Shown here piece by piece: positions 1 to 7,100 of a stretch of 18,592 nucleotides of DNA. The first letter of the stretch is position 1; each line of letters starts with the position of its first letter. Source of the stretch: an uncultured Lachnospiraceae bacterium (GTDB lineage: Bacteria > Bacillota > Clostridia > Lachnospirales > Lachnospiraceae). Below the pieces are notes generated by a model. That model was not told where the DNA came from, made no database searches, and saw only the letters and a list, made by a program, of their open reading frames with translations. The stretch covers positions 1 through 18,592 of the forward strand of contig USGM01000064.1 of the NCBI GenBank assembly GCA_900554205.1. The letters run 5' to 3'. Both the position numbers and the translations under genes were made by a program.

Positions 1-254
1 AAAAATTCAATAATCCCTATGTGGACACTCTTTGCATAACGATATTGCAGGCGTTGGAATCCGGGCAGGCGGTTGAACTTCTGCGGGACATCGGGGAGCA
101 GATCAAGGACATGGAGGAGGCTGTTCTGGAACGAAGGAAAGCAGCGCTGGACAGGAAACTGACGTTCTTTCAGCTTGGAGTATTGACAGTCGTGCTAGGG
201 GCGGCGTTGTATCTGTGCGTGCGGTATATGTTCAGTACGGCGGCGGGGTTCTAG
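1..254 (+). CDS. C-terminal end of a TadB/TadC-like (T2SSF-type) pilus assembly membrane protein, partial
   Basis: The frame is open to the left edge of the window (codons from base 3) and ends at a TAG at 252-254, so this is the tail of a longer gene; the GTG at 21 is probably internal. The visible 84 residues contain an amphipathic helical stretch (NPYVDTL, then LESGQAVELLRDIGEQIKD) followed by a charged coil and one hydrophobic segment of about 20 residues near the end (LGVLTVVLGAALYLCVRYM). This pattern of helical T2SSF domain, RR/RK-rich helix and last membrane helix is typical of the inner-membrane platform proteins TadB and TadC. The following Flp1-like pilin, TadE-like proteins and CpaB support the call. 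The exact paralogue cannot be decided from the tail alone. Confidence 0.5.
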   Translation, partial: KFNNPYVDTLCITILQALESGQAVELLRDIGEQIKDMEEAVLERRKAALDRKLTFFQLGVLTVVLGAALYLCVRYMFSTAAGF

Positions 255-278
255 TGCAGTCAAAGGGATGTGCTCCAA

Positions 279-348
279 AGTGACGTTGCGCCGCAAGAGT
301 GACGTTGCACCGTAAGAGTGACGTTGCGCCGCAAGAGTGACGTTGCGC
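279..348. repeat. 19-bp tandem repeat, 3.7 copies
   Basis: Unit agtgacgttgcgccgcaag occurs at 279-297, 298-316 (two changes, G to A and C to T) and 317-335, with a 13-base partial fourth copy at 336-348. Units 1 and 3 contain the small inverted repeat TTGCG-C-CGCAA. The partial last unit supplies the start of the left arm of the palindrome that follows. Confidence 0.9.
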
Positions 349-498
349 ACAATGCACAGACCACCGCAGGCACGCTCTCGCTTTGCTTCCACGCAGCGTG
401 TGCACAAGGCACCGAAGTACACGGTGCCTGCAAGTACGCCATGTAAGCACCGGCGGCTCCAGAGTGCGCTGTTTGTGGTCAGGTGCATTGTGTGCAAC
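342..498. repeat. 157-bp imperfect palindrome (long stem-loop)
   Basis: Outer arms GTTGCGCACAATGCAC (342-357) and GTGCATTGTGTGCAAC (483-498) pair over 16 bases with a single G-T wobble. After a small internal loop, GACCAC (359-364) pairs with GTGGTC (475-480). Further in, CAG, GCAC and TCT (367-378) pair with AGA, GTGC and CTG (461-471) with short bulges. A perfect 8-base hairpin, AGGCACCG and CGGTGCCT with a 7-base loop, sits almost exactly at the centre (407-429). The nested, co-centred pairing makes chance unlikely. It could be a structured RNA, a MITE-like element or a protein-binding cruciform. Confidence 0.75.
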
Positions 499-530
499 TG
501 TTATCTGGGAGTTGAGGGAGCAAAGAATAT

Positions 531-575
531 AGAAATAAGAAACAAAGAAATAAGACATAAAGAATTAAGAGATAG
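531..575 (+). repeat. A-rich 15-bp approximate repeat in the pilin leader
   Basis: Three consecutive degenerate units, agaaataagaaacaa, agaaataagacataa and agaattaagagatag, lie in a leader that is almost all A and G on the forward strand. They would form an unstructured purine-rich 5' UTR just before the pilin ribosome binding site. This may be simple low-complexity sequence rather than a functional repeat. Confidence 0.5.
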
Positions 576-618
576 AACAGAAATAGAAAAATTACAAATA
601 AGAAAAGGAGAAAAAAGA

Positions 619-843
619 ATGGAAAAGATTAGATTTGGAATGAGATGGGTAGGAAGTGTGTTGCGTGAGAAGGCTTTGAAGAAGGAGAAGGGAATTGATG
701 GTATTTTGGTGACGGTCGGATTGTGTATTATTGCGCTTCTGCTCTGCGTTGTGATGAAGGACAGTCTTACTACCTTTATAAAGACACTGGTGGATGCCAT
801 GACGGTCAAGGCACAGCAGCTTCTGACAGGGGTGGCATCGTGA
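619..843 (+). CDS. Flp1-like type IVb pilin, 74 aa
   Basis: This is a short pilin-like protein: a basic N-terminus (MEKIRFGMRWVGSVLREKALKKEKG), then GIDGILVTVG leading into a single hydrophobic helix (about residues 27-45), then a short amphipathic tail (KDSLTTFIKTLVDAMTVKAQQLL). The KG-hydrophobic junction near residue 25 is where a prepilin peptidase would cut, and the layout matches Flp1-like pilins of clostridial Tad loci, in which the mature product is little more than one helix. The ATG at 619 was chosen because AAGGAG lies 8 bases upstream (605-610); the same frame runs open to 337 through the palindrome, but that part has no pilin features. The next gene starts on its stop codon. It is probably the major pilin of the locus. 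Confidence 0.75.
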   Translation: MEKIRFGMRWVGSVLREKALKKEKGIDGILVTVGLCIIALLLCVVMKDSLTTFIKTLVDAMTVKAQQLLTGVAS

Positions 844-1196
844 AGAAGGAAAAGGGAAATGTAGGAGATCTTATGGCAGCAGGGGTATGCCTCCTGTTGA
901 TGACGATTCTGCTTGTATCTTATATCGATAGCGTCAGACTGATCAACGACAAAGCGGAAATTAATCAGATTGCCCGCAAGTATATTCTCAGAATGGAGAC
1001 GGAAGGAGTGCTCGCGGAAGTGGACAGGCTTGCGCTCAATAAGGAGCTTGCTGAGGCAGGAGTATCGGACATCAGTCTGGAGGGAACGACGATGATGCGT
1101 GTCGGCTATGGAGAAGCGATCACATTGCACATAAGAGGAAAGCTTGGGGGGACGTATGCTTTTGAGGAAAAGAGAGTGTCCACTGCGAAATACTGA
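840..1196 (+). CDS. Small TadE-like pseudopilin, 118 aa
   Basis: The GTG start at 840 overlaps the TGA of the pilin gene, with AGGGG about 7 bases before it, so the two are translationally coupled. The protein starts KKEKGNVGDLMAAG, a prepilin-like G-N-x-x-D leader, followed by a membrane helix at about residues 11-28 (MAAGVCLLLMTILLVSYI) and a roughly 90-residue extracytoplasmic domain containing a coil (NDKAEINQIARKYILRMETEG) and a beta-rich end (GEAITLHIRGKLGG). TadE/TadF-type minor pilins of Tad loci have this single-helix plus small-domain build. Sequence similarity to TadE itself is weak, so the family name rests on architecture and position. Confidence 0.6.
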   Translation: MKKEKGNVGDLMAAGVCLLLMTILLVSYIDSVRLINDKAEINQIARKYILRMETEGVLAEVDRLALNKELAEAGVSDISLEGTTMMRVGYGEAITLHIRGKLGGTYAFEEKRVSTAKY

Positions 1197-1737
1197 GAGT
1201 GGACAGATCGGGTGGACAGTGGGCGTTGGATTTTTACTGTTTCTTGGAGTACTGCTGAGCGCATGTATGCAGATGGAGGTGTTCAGGGCATCGTCGCAAT
1301 ATATGGAGGATGCTCTCGCAGCTTCCAATCTCGCAGCGGCAGTGGTGGATGTGGAAGAATATGGTATTTCACATAACCTTCTGATAGCGTCTCCAGAGAA
1401 TGCTTTTGATCTGTATTGTGCCGCAATAAAAGGAAATCTGAATCTGGATGATGCATGGAAGTGTCCCAATAAGGGATTGATAAGCGGTTCGGTTTGTGTG
1501 GAACGGTTTATCGTGTATAACGTGGTTCAGAATACTGTTGAAGTGAGTTGTGTCAATGCAGATGGGTCGTTGAATTGCTGGCAGGGAACGTTGGGGCAGG
1601 AGGCTGCCCCAAACGGAATTACAGTGGAACATACCGGAATATATAGTGAGATTTCGTTTCAGATCAGGGGAGTATTCGGAATTATAGTTCCGGCTGTAAA
1701 AGGTAAGCTGGTGGATGTTGTTGGAAAATTTTACTGA
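1156..1737 (+). CDS. TadE/TadF-like minor pilin or pseudopilin, 193 aa
   Basis: The second pseudopilin-like protein has a basic N-terminus, NTESGQIGWTVGVG at about residues 12-25 running into a hydrophobic helix (LLFLGVLLSACM), then a helical stretch (YMEDALAASNLAAAVVD) and a beta-rich domain with several Cys. The ESGQ-hydrophobic junction resembles prepilin leader sites. ATG 1156 overlaps the previous gene by 41 bases; a GGGGGGA run sits just upstream but close (4 bases), and a TTG at 1144 or 1162 is also possible, so the start is uncertain. It lies between the first pseudopilin and cpaB, as expected for minor pilins of a Tad operon. No specific substrate or role can be read from the sequence. 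Confidence 0.55.
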   Translation: MLLRKRECPLRNTESGQIGWTVGVGFLLFLGVLLSACMQMEVFRASSQYMEDALAASNLAAAVVDVEEYGISHNLLIASPENAFDLYCAAIKGNLNLDDAWKCPNKGLISGSVCVERFIVYNVVQNTVEVSCVNADGSLNCWQGTLGQEAAPNGITVEHTGIYSEISFQIRGVFGIIVPAVKGKLVDVVGKFY

Positions 1738-1753
1738 AAGGGATGGGACGAGG

Positions 1754-2461
1754 ATGAAAAAGAGAAAAAACATGGGAGAAATCAGGACAGACAGATGGAA
1801 AAAAGGAGGGATCATTGCAGCTCTGGTTGCGGCAGTTGCAGTTTTTGCGGTTATGCTGCAGCTGGAGAAGAGTATGCTGACAAAATATGAGCGTGGTCAG
1901 ATTTATGTTGCGGTTAAGGAAATACCAAAGGGGCAGTTGATTACAGAAGAGAATCGGATGCTTTATTTTGAAAAAAGGCTTTTGGATAAAACCTGTATTC
2001 CGGAGAGTGCACTGTGCAGACCAGAGCAGGTGAATGAACTGGCAGCAGTATTTGACATTGCACCGGGAGTGCTCCTTACAGGTGAAATGTTTGAAAGCAT
2101 GGATGAGGCGCTCGGTGAAATGGAGAATCCCGTCATTGCCGGTTTTAAGGCTGATGATCTCTATCAGGTGGTAGGTGGAGTACTGCGTGCCGGAGACAGG
2201 ATTCATATCTATAAGATTACGGATTCCAAGGCGGCAGATAGCGAAGCAGATGAAGGAGATGATGTGAATGTCGGTGCGGTATTGATATGGGAGAATATAT
2301 ATGTGCAGGAGGTTTTTGACCAGACGGGAAAGAGGATTGTGAATGGAGATGAGGCAACGGCAGCTCAGCGTATAAATATTTACCTTGATAAAGAGGATGT
2401 AGAAGCCTTTTATGCAGAGCTTGCTTCCGGTACACTGCGGGTCGTAAAAGATTGCAGATAA
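1754..2461 (+). CDS. cpaB: CpaB/RcpC-like Flp pilus assembly protein with SAF domain, 235 aa
   Basis: The protein has one N-terminal membrane helix (about residues 18-37) followed by a SAF-type domain starting at YVAVKEIPKGQLITEENRML (about residues 50-70), with the typical I-P-K-G-x-x-I turn, and a C-terminal RcpC-like part (GDRIHIYKI, then VLIWENIYVQEVFDQTGKR, ending ASGTLRVVKDCR). This is the arrangement of CpaB proteins, which act at the cell surface in assembly or export of Flp pili. ATG 1754 was preferred to the in-frame ATG at 1715, which would overlap the previous gene and add residues with no leader character. The end at LRVVK is normal for the family, so I see no truncation. Confidence 0.7.
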   Translation: MKKRKNMGEIRTDRWKKGGIIAALVAAVAVFAVMLQLEKSMLTKYERGQIYVAVKEIPKGQLITEENRMLYFEKRLLDKTCIPESALCRPEQVNELAAVFDIAPGVLLTGEMFESMDEALGEMENPVIAGFKADDLYQVVGGVLRAGDRIHIYKITDSKAADSEADEGDDVNVGAVLIWENIYVQEVFDQTGKRIVNGDEATAAQRINIYLDKEDVEAFYAELASGTLRVVKDCR

Positions 2462-2477
2462 TATTGTTGAGAAAAAC

Positions 2478-2690
2478 GTGGATTGGTTGTTCCCTGAGAA
2501 GGGAGAGGACTGTGTTAAGCAGGAGAGAATCATGCTTGAAGGCACAGCAAAAGTTTGGCTCGAGATACGAGAGGATGATAATCAATCTGGTGTGCGGACA
2601 GATGATTATGCGAATAGGATATCGCAAGGATACAACCTAATGCCACTTACACAAACAAGTATAGCACAAGAAAAACAAAATTGCAAGTAA
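2478..2690 (+). CDS. Possible small protein after cpaB, 70 aa, unrecognised
   Basis: A short frame starting at GTG 2478 encodes MDWLFPEKGEDCVKQERIMLEGTAKVWLEI and onward, ending NCK. It lies directly after cpaB in another frame, with only a weak ribosome binding site (GAG at about 2468). The first half looks protein-like (acidic, mixed helix and strand), while the second half becomes A-rich as it enters the AT-rich gap. It could be a real small gene, the remnant of a decayed gene, or noncoding. I recognise no family. Confidence 0.25.
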   Translation: MDWLFPEKGEDCVKQERIMLEGTAKVWLEIREDDNQSGVRTDDYANRISQGYNLMPLTQTSIAQEKQNCK

Positions 2691-2846
2691 AAAAAAACAT
2701 ATTTTTGTATTATCTATAAAATTAAATTTTTTTCTACAAAATTTCCAGTAAATCTCAAAAAAACACGTATTGTACATTGAAAACTACATAGAGAACGGAC
2801 AAAACGAAAGAATAAAACAAAAAGATAATAATATAAATAAAAACGC

Positions 2847-2876
2847 TTGTAAAAAGTTATAAAGGCACTGTATAAT
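2847..2876 (+). promoter_or_regulatory. Sigma-A-type promoter for the surface-protein operon
   Basis: TTGTAA (2847-2852) and a perfect TATAAT (2871-2876) are separated by 18 bases. Transcription would begin near 2883, giving a leader of roughly 95 bases before the ATG at 2977. The surrounding AT-richness favours promoter function. Confidence 0.7.
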
Positions 2877-2976
2877 GAGTATTGAAAAAGGGTTGGGAGT
2901 ATTGTGAAATACAAATGATATTTTGAAGCAGCGTAAGCTGATTGATGAACGACAGGGAAATTTGGAGGTTTTATAG

Positions 2977-4077
2977 ATGAAAAGGAAGGTAATAAGTATT
3001 ATTTTGATCATTCTTTTATTGACTTGCGGAGGGCTGGCTATATATGGCGTGACGAAGAGACCGGTGGGCAGCATGCCGAGTACGGGGAATGCCGATCAAC
3101 AGATAGCAGCGTCCGAAAAAGCAGAGGATCAAATGACACCGGATGATGGGACGGCTGCAACACAGGAAGCAACGGCAACACCGGTCACGACATCGAAAAT
3201 AGCGGAGGAGTCCGAGGCAACGGCAGCGCCGGCCGCGACGCCGAAGGCATCAGAGGAAGAGCAGCCGACAGCAGAGCCGGAGGCAACAGCGGCACCGACC
3301 GCGATGCCAAAGACCACAAAGCAGCCGGAGGCAACAGCGGCACCAACGGCGACACCGAAAGCCACGAAGCAGCCGGAGGCAACAGCGGCGCCACCGGCGA
3401 CACCGGCGGCAACAAAGCAGCCGACAGGCACACCGGCTCCGAACGTGACAAATCCTCCGGCGCAGGTACATACCTGTACATGGGATGGCGGCAGTGTGAC
3501 TCAGGCAGCCACCTGCAGCAGTGAGGGTGTGAAGACCTATACCTGTACGTCCTGCGGCAAAACCAAAACGGAGAGCATTGCGAAAACCGATCACTCCTAT
3601 GTGACGGAGAAGATACCGGCAACCTGTACCGAGTATGGGCAGGACAGGACGTATTGCAGCGTATGCGGATATGAAAAGTCCAAGGTTGCAAACAGCGATG
3701 CTCCGAAGGGACATCAGGCATTTGTCTATAAATTGAGCTATGGGGGACATGAAAGATCATGTACTGGTGGAGGCAGCTATGATGTATGTTGTGGTATCTG
3801 CGGTGCATATGTGGAGTACGGAGTAGGTCTGGAACCGCTGGGGCATGACTTACAGAACCCGGTGGTGGTTCAGGAAGCAAGCTGTAACGCTGTAGAGATT
3901 ACACAATTCACCTGTGGAAGATGCGGGGAGACGATAAGGAAAGAGACCAGAGACATGAATTACGAAAATCATGACTGGGTTGAAAGTACAAAGATAGTGG
4001 ATGATTGGGAAAATGGAGGAGTAAAGGAGGAACTGTATTATTATTGCACCAGATGCCATGCACAGAGAGACAATTAA
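2977..4077 (+). CDS. Membrane-anchored surface protein with Ala/Thr/Pro linker and CxxC modules, 366 aa
   Basis: Start ATG 2977 has GGAGG 8 bases upstream. Residues about 4-24 form a hydrophobic segment without a clear signal-peptidase site, so it may remain as an anchor. Residues about 35-164 are a low-complexity Ala/Thr/Pro/Glu linker with three 16-residue repeats (PEATAAPTATPKATKQ type). From residue 165 to the end there are successive modules with CxxC pairs (TCTSCGK, YCSVCGY, CCGICGA, TCGRCGE, YCTRCHA) and spaced H-x-W/Y and A-T-C motifs, like the extracellular Cys-rich repeats seen in many Lachnospiraceae surface proteins, probably metal-binding or redox-cross-linked. No LPxTG motif is present. 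It precedes the giant secreted protein, which also carries CxxC motifs near its N-terminus, so the two may act together at the surface. Function unknown. Confidence 0.75.
   Translation: MKRKVISIILIILLLTCGGLAIYGVTKRPVGSMPSTGNADQQIAASEKAEDQMTPDDGTAATQEATATPVTTSKIAEESEATAAPAATPKASEEEQPTAEPEATAAPTAMPKTTKQPEATAAPTATPKATKQPEATAAPPATPAATKQPTGTPAPNVTNPPAQVHTCTWDGGSVTQAATCSSEGVKTYTCTSCGKTKTESIAKTDHSYVTEKIPATCTEYGQDRTYCSVCGYEKSKVANSDAPKGHQAFVYKLSYGGHERSCTGGGSYDVCCGICGAYVEYGVGLEPLGHDLQNPVVVQEASCNAVEITQFTCGRCGETIRKETRDMNYENHDWVESTKIVDDWENGGVKEELYYYCTRCHAQRDN
3277..3420 (+). repeat. 48-bp tandem repeat, 3 copies, coding for a 16-residue Ala/Thr/Pro unit
   Basis: Three in-frame 48-base units (3277-3324, 3325-3372, 3373-3420) encode PEATAAPTAMPKTTKQ, PEATAAPTATPKATKQ and PEATAAPPATPAATKQ. 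A more degenerate copy precedes them from about 3208. Such coding repeats can change copy number by slippage without breaking the frame, altering the length of the stalk. Confidence 0.85.
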
Positions 4078-4115
4078 GAATATATATTGATGTTTGATGA
4101 AGTTAAGAAAGTATT

Positions 4116-4148
4116 TAAAAGTCCGAACAAAAATGTTCGGGCTTTTTT
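4116..4148 (+). terminator. Intrinsic terminator after the Cys-rich protein gene
   Basis: AGTCCGAACA (4119-4128) pairs with TGTTCGGGCT (one wobble) around an AAAA loop, and a run of six T follows. Upstream A residues extend the pairing with the T run. It lies 30-odd bases before the giant gene, so that gene depends on read-through or on a separate start. Confidence 0.85.
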
Positions 4149-4177
4149 CTGTATAAAGGAAAAGGGAGGGATGTACA

Positions 4178-7100
4178 GTGAAGAAAAAAGGAAAATATCT
4201 TGCAGCGATCGCTCTGATCCTGTCGGCACTGCTTTTTCCGGCGTTTCCGGCGGAGGCAGCAAGGACGGTTTATAACAGTCCGTATGTCACTTTTTCGCCG
4301 GATGGAAAGGCATGGACGACCAATGCCGGAGATAAAAATATCCAGTGGTATCCGTATGGAGAGACGATCTCTACCGGGATCGCATCCAGACTCCGTGCAC
4401 TGGAGACTGGAGAGCATTATTATTATATACCGCGAAAGGAAACGGTACCGGTGGGGTACTGGCGCGTCGAATGGACAGCAGCGCAGTGTATCCACTATGA
4501 CTCCTCGTCTCCGCCGGAACAGTTTCATGACGTTTCTTTTACACGAAACAGATGTTTCAAGAAATACTATTCCGGCTGGTTTGCGTATTGCGCGGATTGC
4601 GGGGAAAGGATAACAGACTGTTTCATATATATGAGTAGGGATGCGGCCAAAAGTATAGAGTACTTACAACTGTCGGTGGGGGGAGAAGAGGGAGGATACT
4701 ATTATCTGTGTCCTTTCTGCAGCAATCTTGAGCAGGGGCATCACTTTGAACCTCATAACTGCAAAGCCATTTCCATAAACCGCTACCGCGTGAAGTATGA
4801 GCCGAATGCTACCGGCAGAGACCTTGGTAAGGGTGGGTACATGGAGGACAGCATCCATATGTACAACAACGGCACTGAGTATGAAGGAGCGACGGTAACA
4901 CCGGTTAAGAACCTGTCTGAAAACTGTTACTGGAGGATAGGATACACCTTTACCGGATGGAATACAAAGCCAGATGGGAGCGGTGTGTCTTATACAGACG
5001 GAGCAGAAATCTTCAATCTGACAGCAGACAACTGGAAGGGTGAGGAGGATGACATGACAGGCACGGTTGTTCTCTATGCGCAGTGGGCAGAGTCGGAGAG
5101 TACCCTTCAGATTGATCCGAATGGGGGAAGCTATAACGGTAATAGTGCAATAACAATAGAAACAAAGCATTACAAATCTACATACATACCAGACAATTCA
5201 TTAATTGTTTCACCGGGGGGATATACTGTCAGCTTTGAGTGCAATGGCGGGAATCCGTTAGCAACAATTAGAAGTAAGATGCATTTTACTGAATGGCAGA
5301 TGGTGGAACCTTTCAGAGGACGTTTTTTTAATGGAATATATACTTATAATGCCCCTAATGCCCATACTGACACCCTCCGCGCAATCTACGCCCCGGACAG
5401 CATCATTCTTCCACAGCCGGAACGTCCCGGCTATTCCTTCGGCGGCTGGTACTATGACGCAGCATTCCAGTTCCCGGCAGGCGGAGCCGGGGACAGCATT
5501 ACGCCGGCAAATGACCTGACGCTCTACGCGCAGTGGGTGGAGCTGGTATTGGAGTCGCAGGATAACTATTTTGCCTATGGTGGAAGCGGTGCAGTCAATC
5601 TTTCATGGAGGCAGCCGGACGGACAGGGAAAGACCTATCTGCTTTACCAGAGCCGCAATCCAGGCATGACAGAGGCAAAGCAGATCAATGCCGTTGATGA
5701 CATTGGCAGTACCATAAGCGCCAGCCGGGACTTCGGACGAACCGGCTATGCGGAGGAATACACTGTGCCGTATTCCGGCATCTATACACTTACGCTTTCC
5801 GGCGCACAGGGAAGTGATTACGGAACGCGCAGCGGAGGTAAGGGCGGCAGCGCCACGCTGAAGGTATGGCTGGTGAAGGGCGAGAAGCTGACGGTGACGG
5901 TCGGCGGCAAGGACGGCTATAACGGCGGCGGTACCGGAAGCATGTTCGGAAATGGCGGCGGAAAGACGACAGTGTACTCAGACCGCAGAGGACTTCTTGC
6001 CGTTGCCGGTGGCGGCGGTGCAGCTTCCCAGATGGGAACCGGCGGAGCCGGTGGCAGCGAGGCATCCCTGACTGCAGGCGGAGCCGGCGGCTCCGGGGCA
6101 GCGGGCGGCGGCGCAGGATATTACGGCGGAAATGCGGGAGAACTGATTGTACACAGTCATTCCGATGACTGCTATACCAATAGCTCCAAGACAGCGGGCA
6201 GCCGGTTCTATGGAACCGTGAGTGGCGGCTATACCGGTTACGTTCACTCTAAGTCCCTTACCCACAATGATACAAAAGCTGGTGTATATTTTCATACTGG
6301 AGATGAGGGCGGTACCTGTTACCTTCAGGTGGGGGATGATTCAGACTATTTCAGTACACCATCCGCCGGAACACTGACATTTCATTCCAGCACATATGCG
6401 TGGGGCGACAATATTCCTTCGGATCAAAACGTTATAACGACAGTGTATTTCGTGTACAGCAATGGGACGGTCGGAACAAAAACACTGGATGTTACCAAGG
6501 ATGTTGTGGCGAAAACTCCAAGCTCTTATGAAGAACGCTGGAAGTATGGCCATAAGTGCAGTCCCTATTCGGTTTATTTGTTTGATCTGCCCAACCATTT
6601 TACAGGGACTTTAAAGACGGCTCTCTATGAAAGCTGGGAAGAAGATGGCAGTTATCACGGCGCTTCGGCAGAATACACTTTTTCTGGCACTTATCGTTTT
6701 GATATCCCGGAGGAGGTTGTGGGTGTTTATCTTTCGCAGGATTTTACGGTTAGCCTGGATATAAATGGCGAGACAGGAGTATGGGTAAACAATGAGATTT
6801 CCAATGTCACTTATTCATACTCACAAGTAACCTGTGGGCGCAGCGAAGGGGAAGTAATATCCTCCAAACCTGCCTACGGCGGGAGCAGTTATGTGAACCA
6901 GACAGCTGTTCTCAGTTCAGTTATGACACCCGGAGACAGGGCGGGGGACGGCATGGTGACGCTGCGCTCTGAGGCAATCGGCTACACAGAGGAGCATGAG
7001 ATGAAGAACGTAAAGGCGACAGATCTTGCCGCACCGGATGCCATTGATGTGGGCAGTGTGGAACAGCAGCCTGCGGGAACCGGTCAGGTGACGGTGACAT

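Larger units (their letters stand above)
255..618. other. Gene-free stretch with tandem repeats, long palindrome and purine-rich leader
   Basis: No convincing gene lies here. In order it holds 3.7 copies of a 19-base repeat (279-348), a 157-base imperfect palindrome (342-498), and a purine-rich, nearly C-free leader (about 525-618) ending in the ribosome binding site of the pilin gene. The 255-500 part is visibly richer in G+C and CpG than the A-rich leader after it. I could not find a confident promoter, although the pilin gene must be transcribed either from within this stretch or by read-through. Confidence 0.7.
2462..2976. other. AT-rich gap between cpaB and the Cys-rich surface protein gene
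   Basis: Apart from the doubtful small frame at 2478-2690 this stretch holds no gene. It becomes strongly AT-rich from about 2680, contains an element resembling the end of Firmicute 16S-23S spacers (2770-2810), a well-formed promoter (2847-2876) and an untranslated leader of about 90 bases with a small CAGC-GTAA-GCTG hairpin near 2930. It separates the pilus assembly genes from the surface-protein genes into two transcription units. Confidence 0.6.

Noticed and set aside
279..348. CRISPR array
   Set aside because: The 19-base units abut without spacers and there are only 3.7 copies; no cas genes are present.
342..498. Integron attC site
   Set aside because: The arms begin GTTG and end CAAC, but the attC core pattern and unpaired-base layout are absent and no integrase or cassette is near.
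195..558. Overlapping reverse-strand frames rich in repeated RNVTLAAQRHSCGATSLL-like peptides
   Set aside because: They are direct translations of the 19-base tandem repeats and palindrome in several frames at once, with no ribosome binding site and no folding domain; best read as repeat DNA.
337..618. N-terminal extension of the pilin gene
   Set aside because: The open frame runs through the palindrome and A-rich leader; the ribosome binding site and pilin leader features place the start at 619.
501..1469. 322-residue reverse-strand frame opposite the pilin and pseudopilin genes
   Set aside because: It is opposite coherent, coupled forward genes, has Ser/Ile/Phe-rich shadow composition and no recognisable domain.
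1754..2690. Frameshifted cpaB
   Set aside because: The CpaB frame ends with a family-like LRVVK tail at normal length, so a frameshift is not needed to explain the following frame.
2883..2976. Riboswitch (for example cyclic di-GMP type) in the leader of the Cys-rich protein gene
   Set aside because: A CAGC-GTAA-GCTG tetraloop hairpin is present, but no second conserved stem or the known core bases could be matched.
3129..3880. Long reverse-strand frames rich in Ala/Val or Arg/Cys
   Set aside because: They mirror the low-complexity Ala/Thr/Pro linker and CxxC modules of the forward gene.
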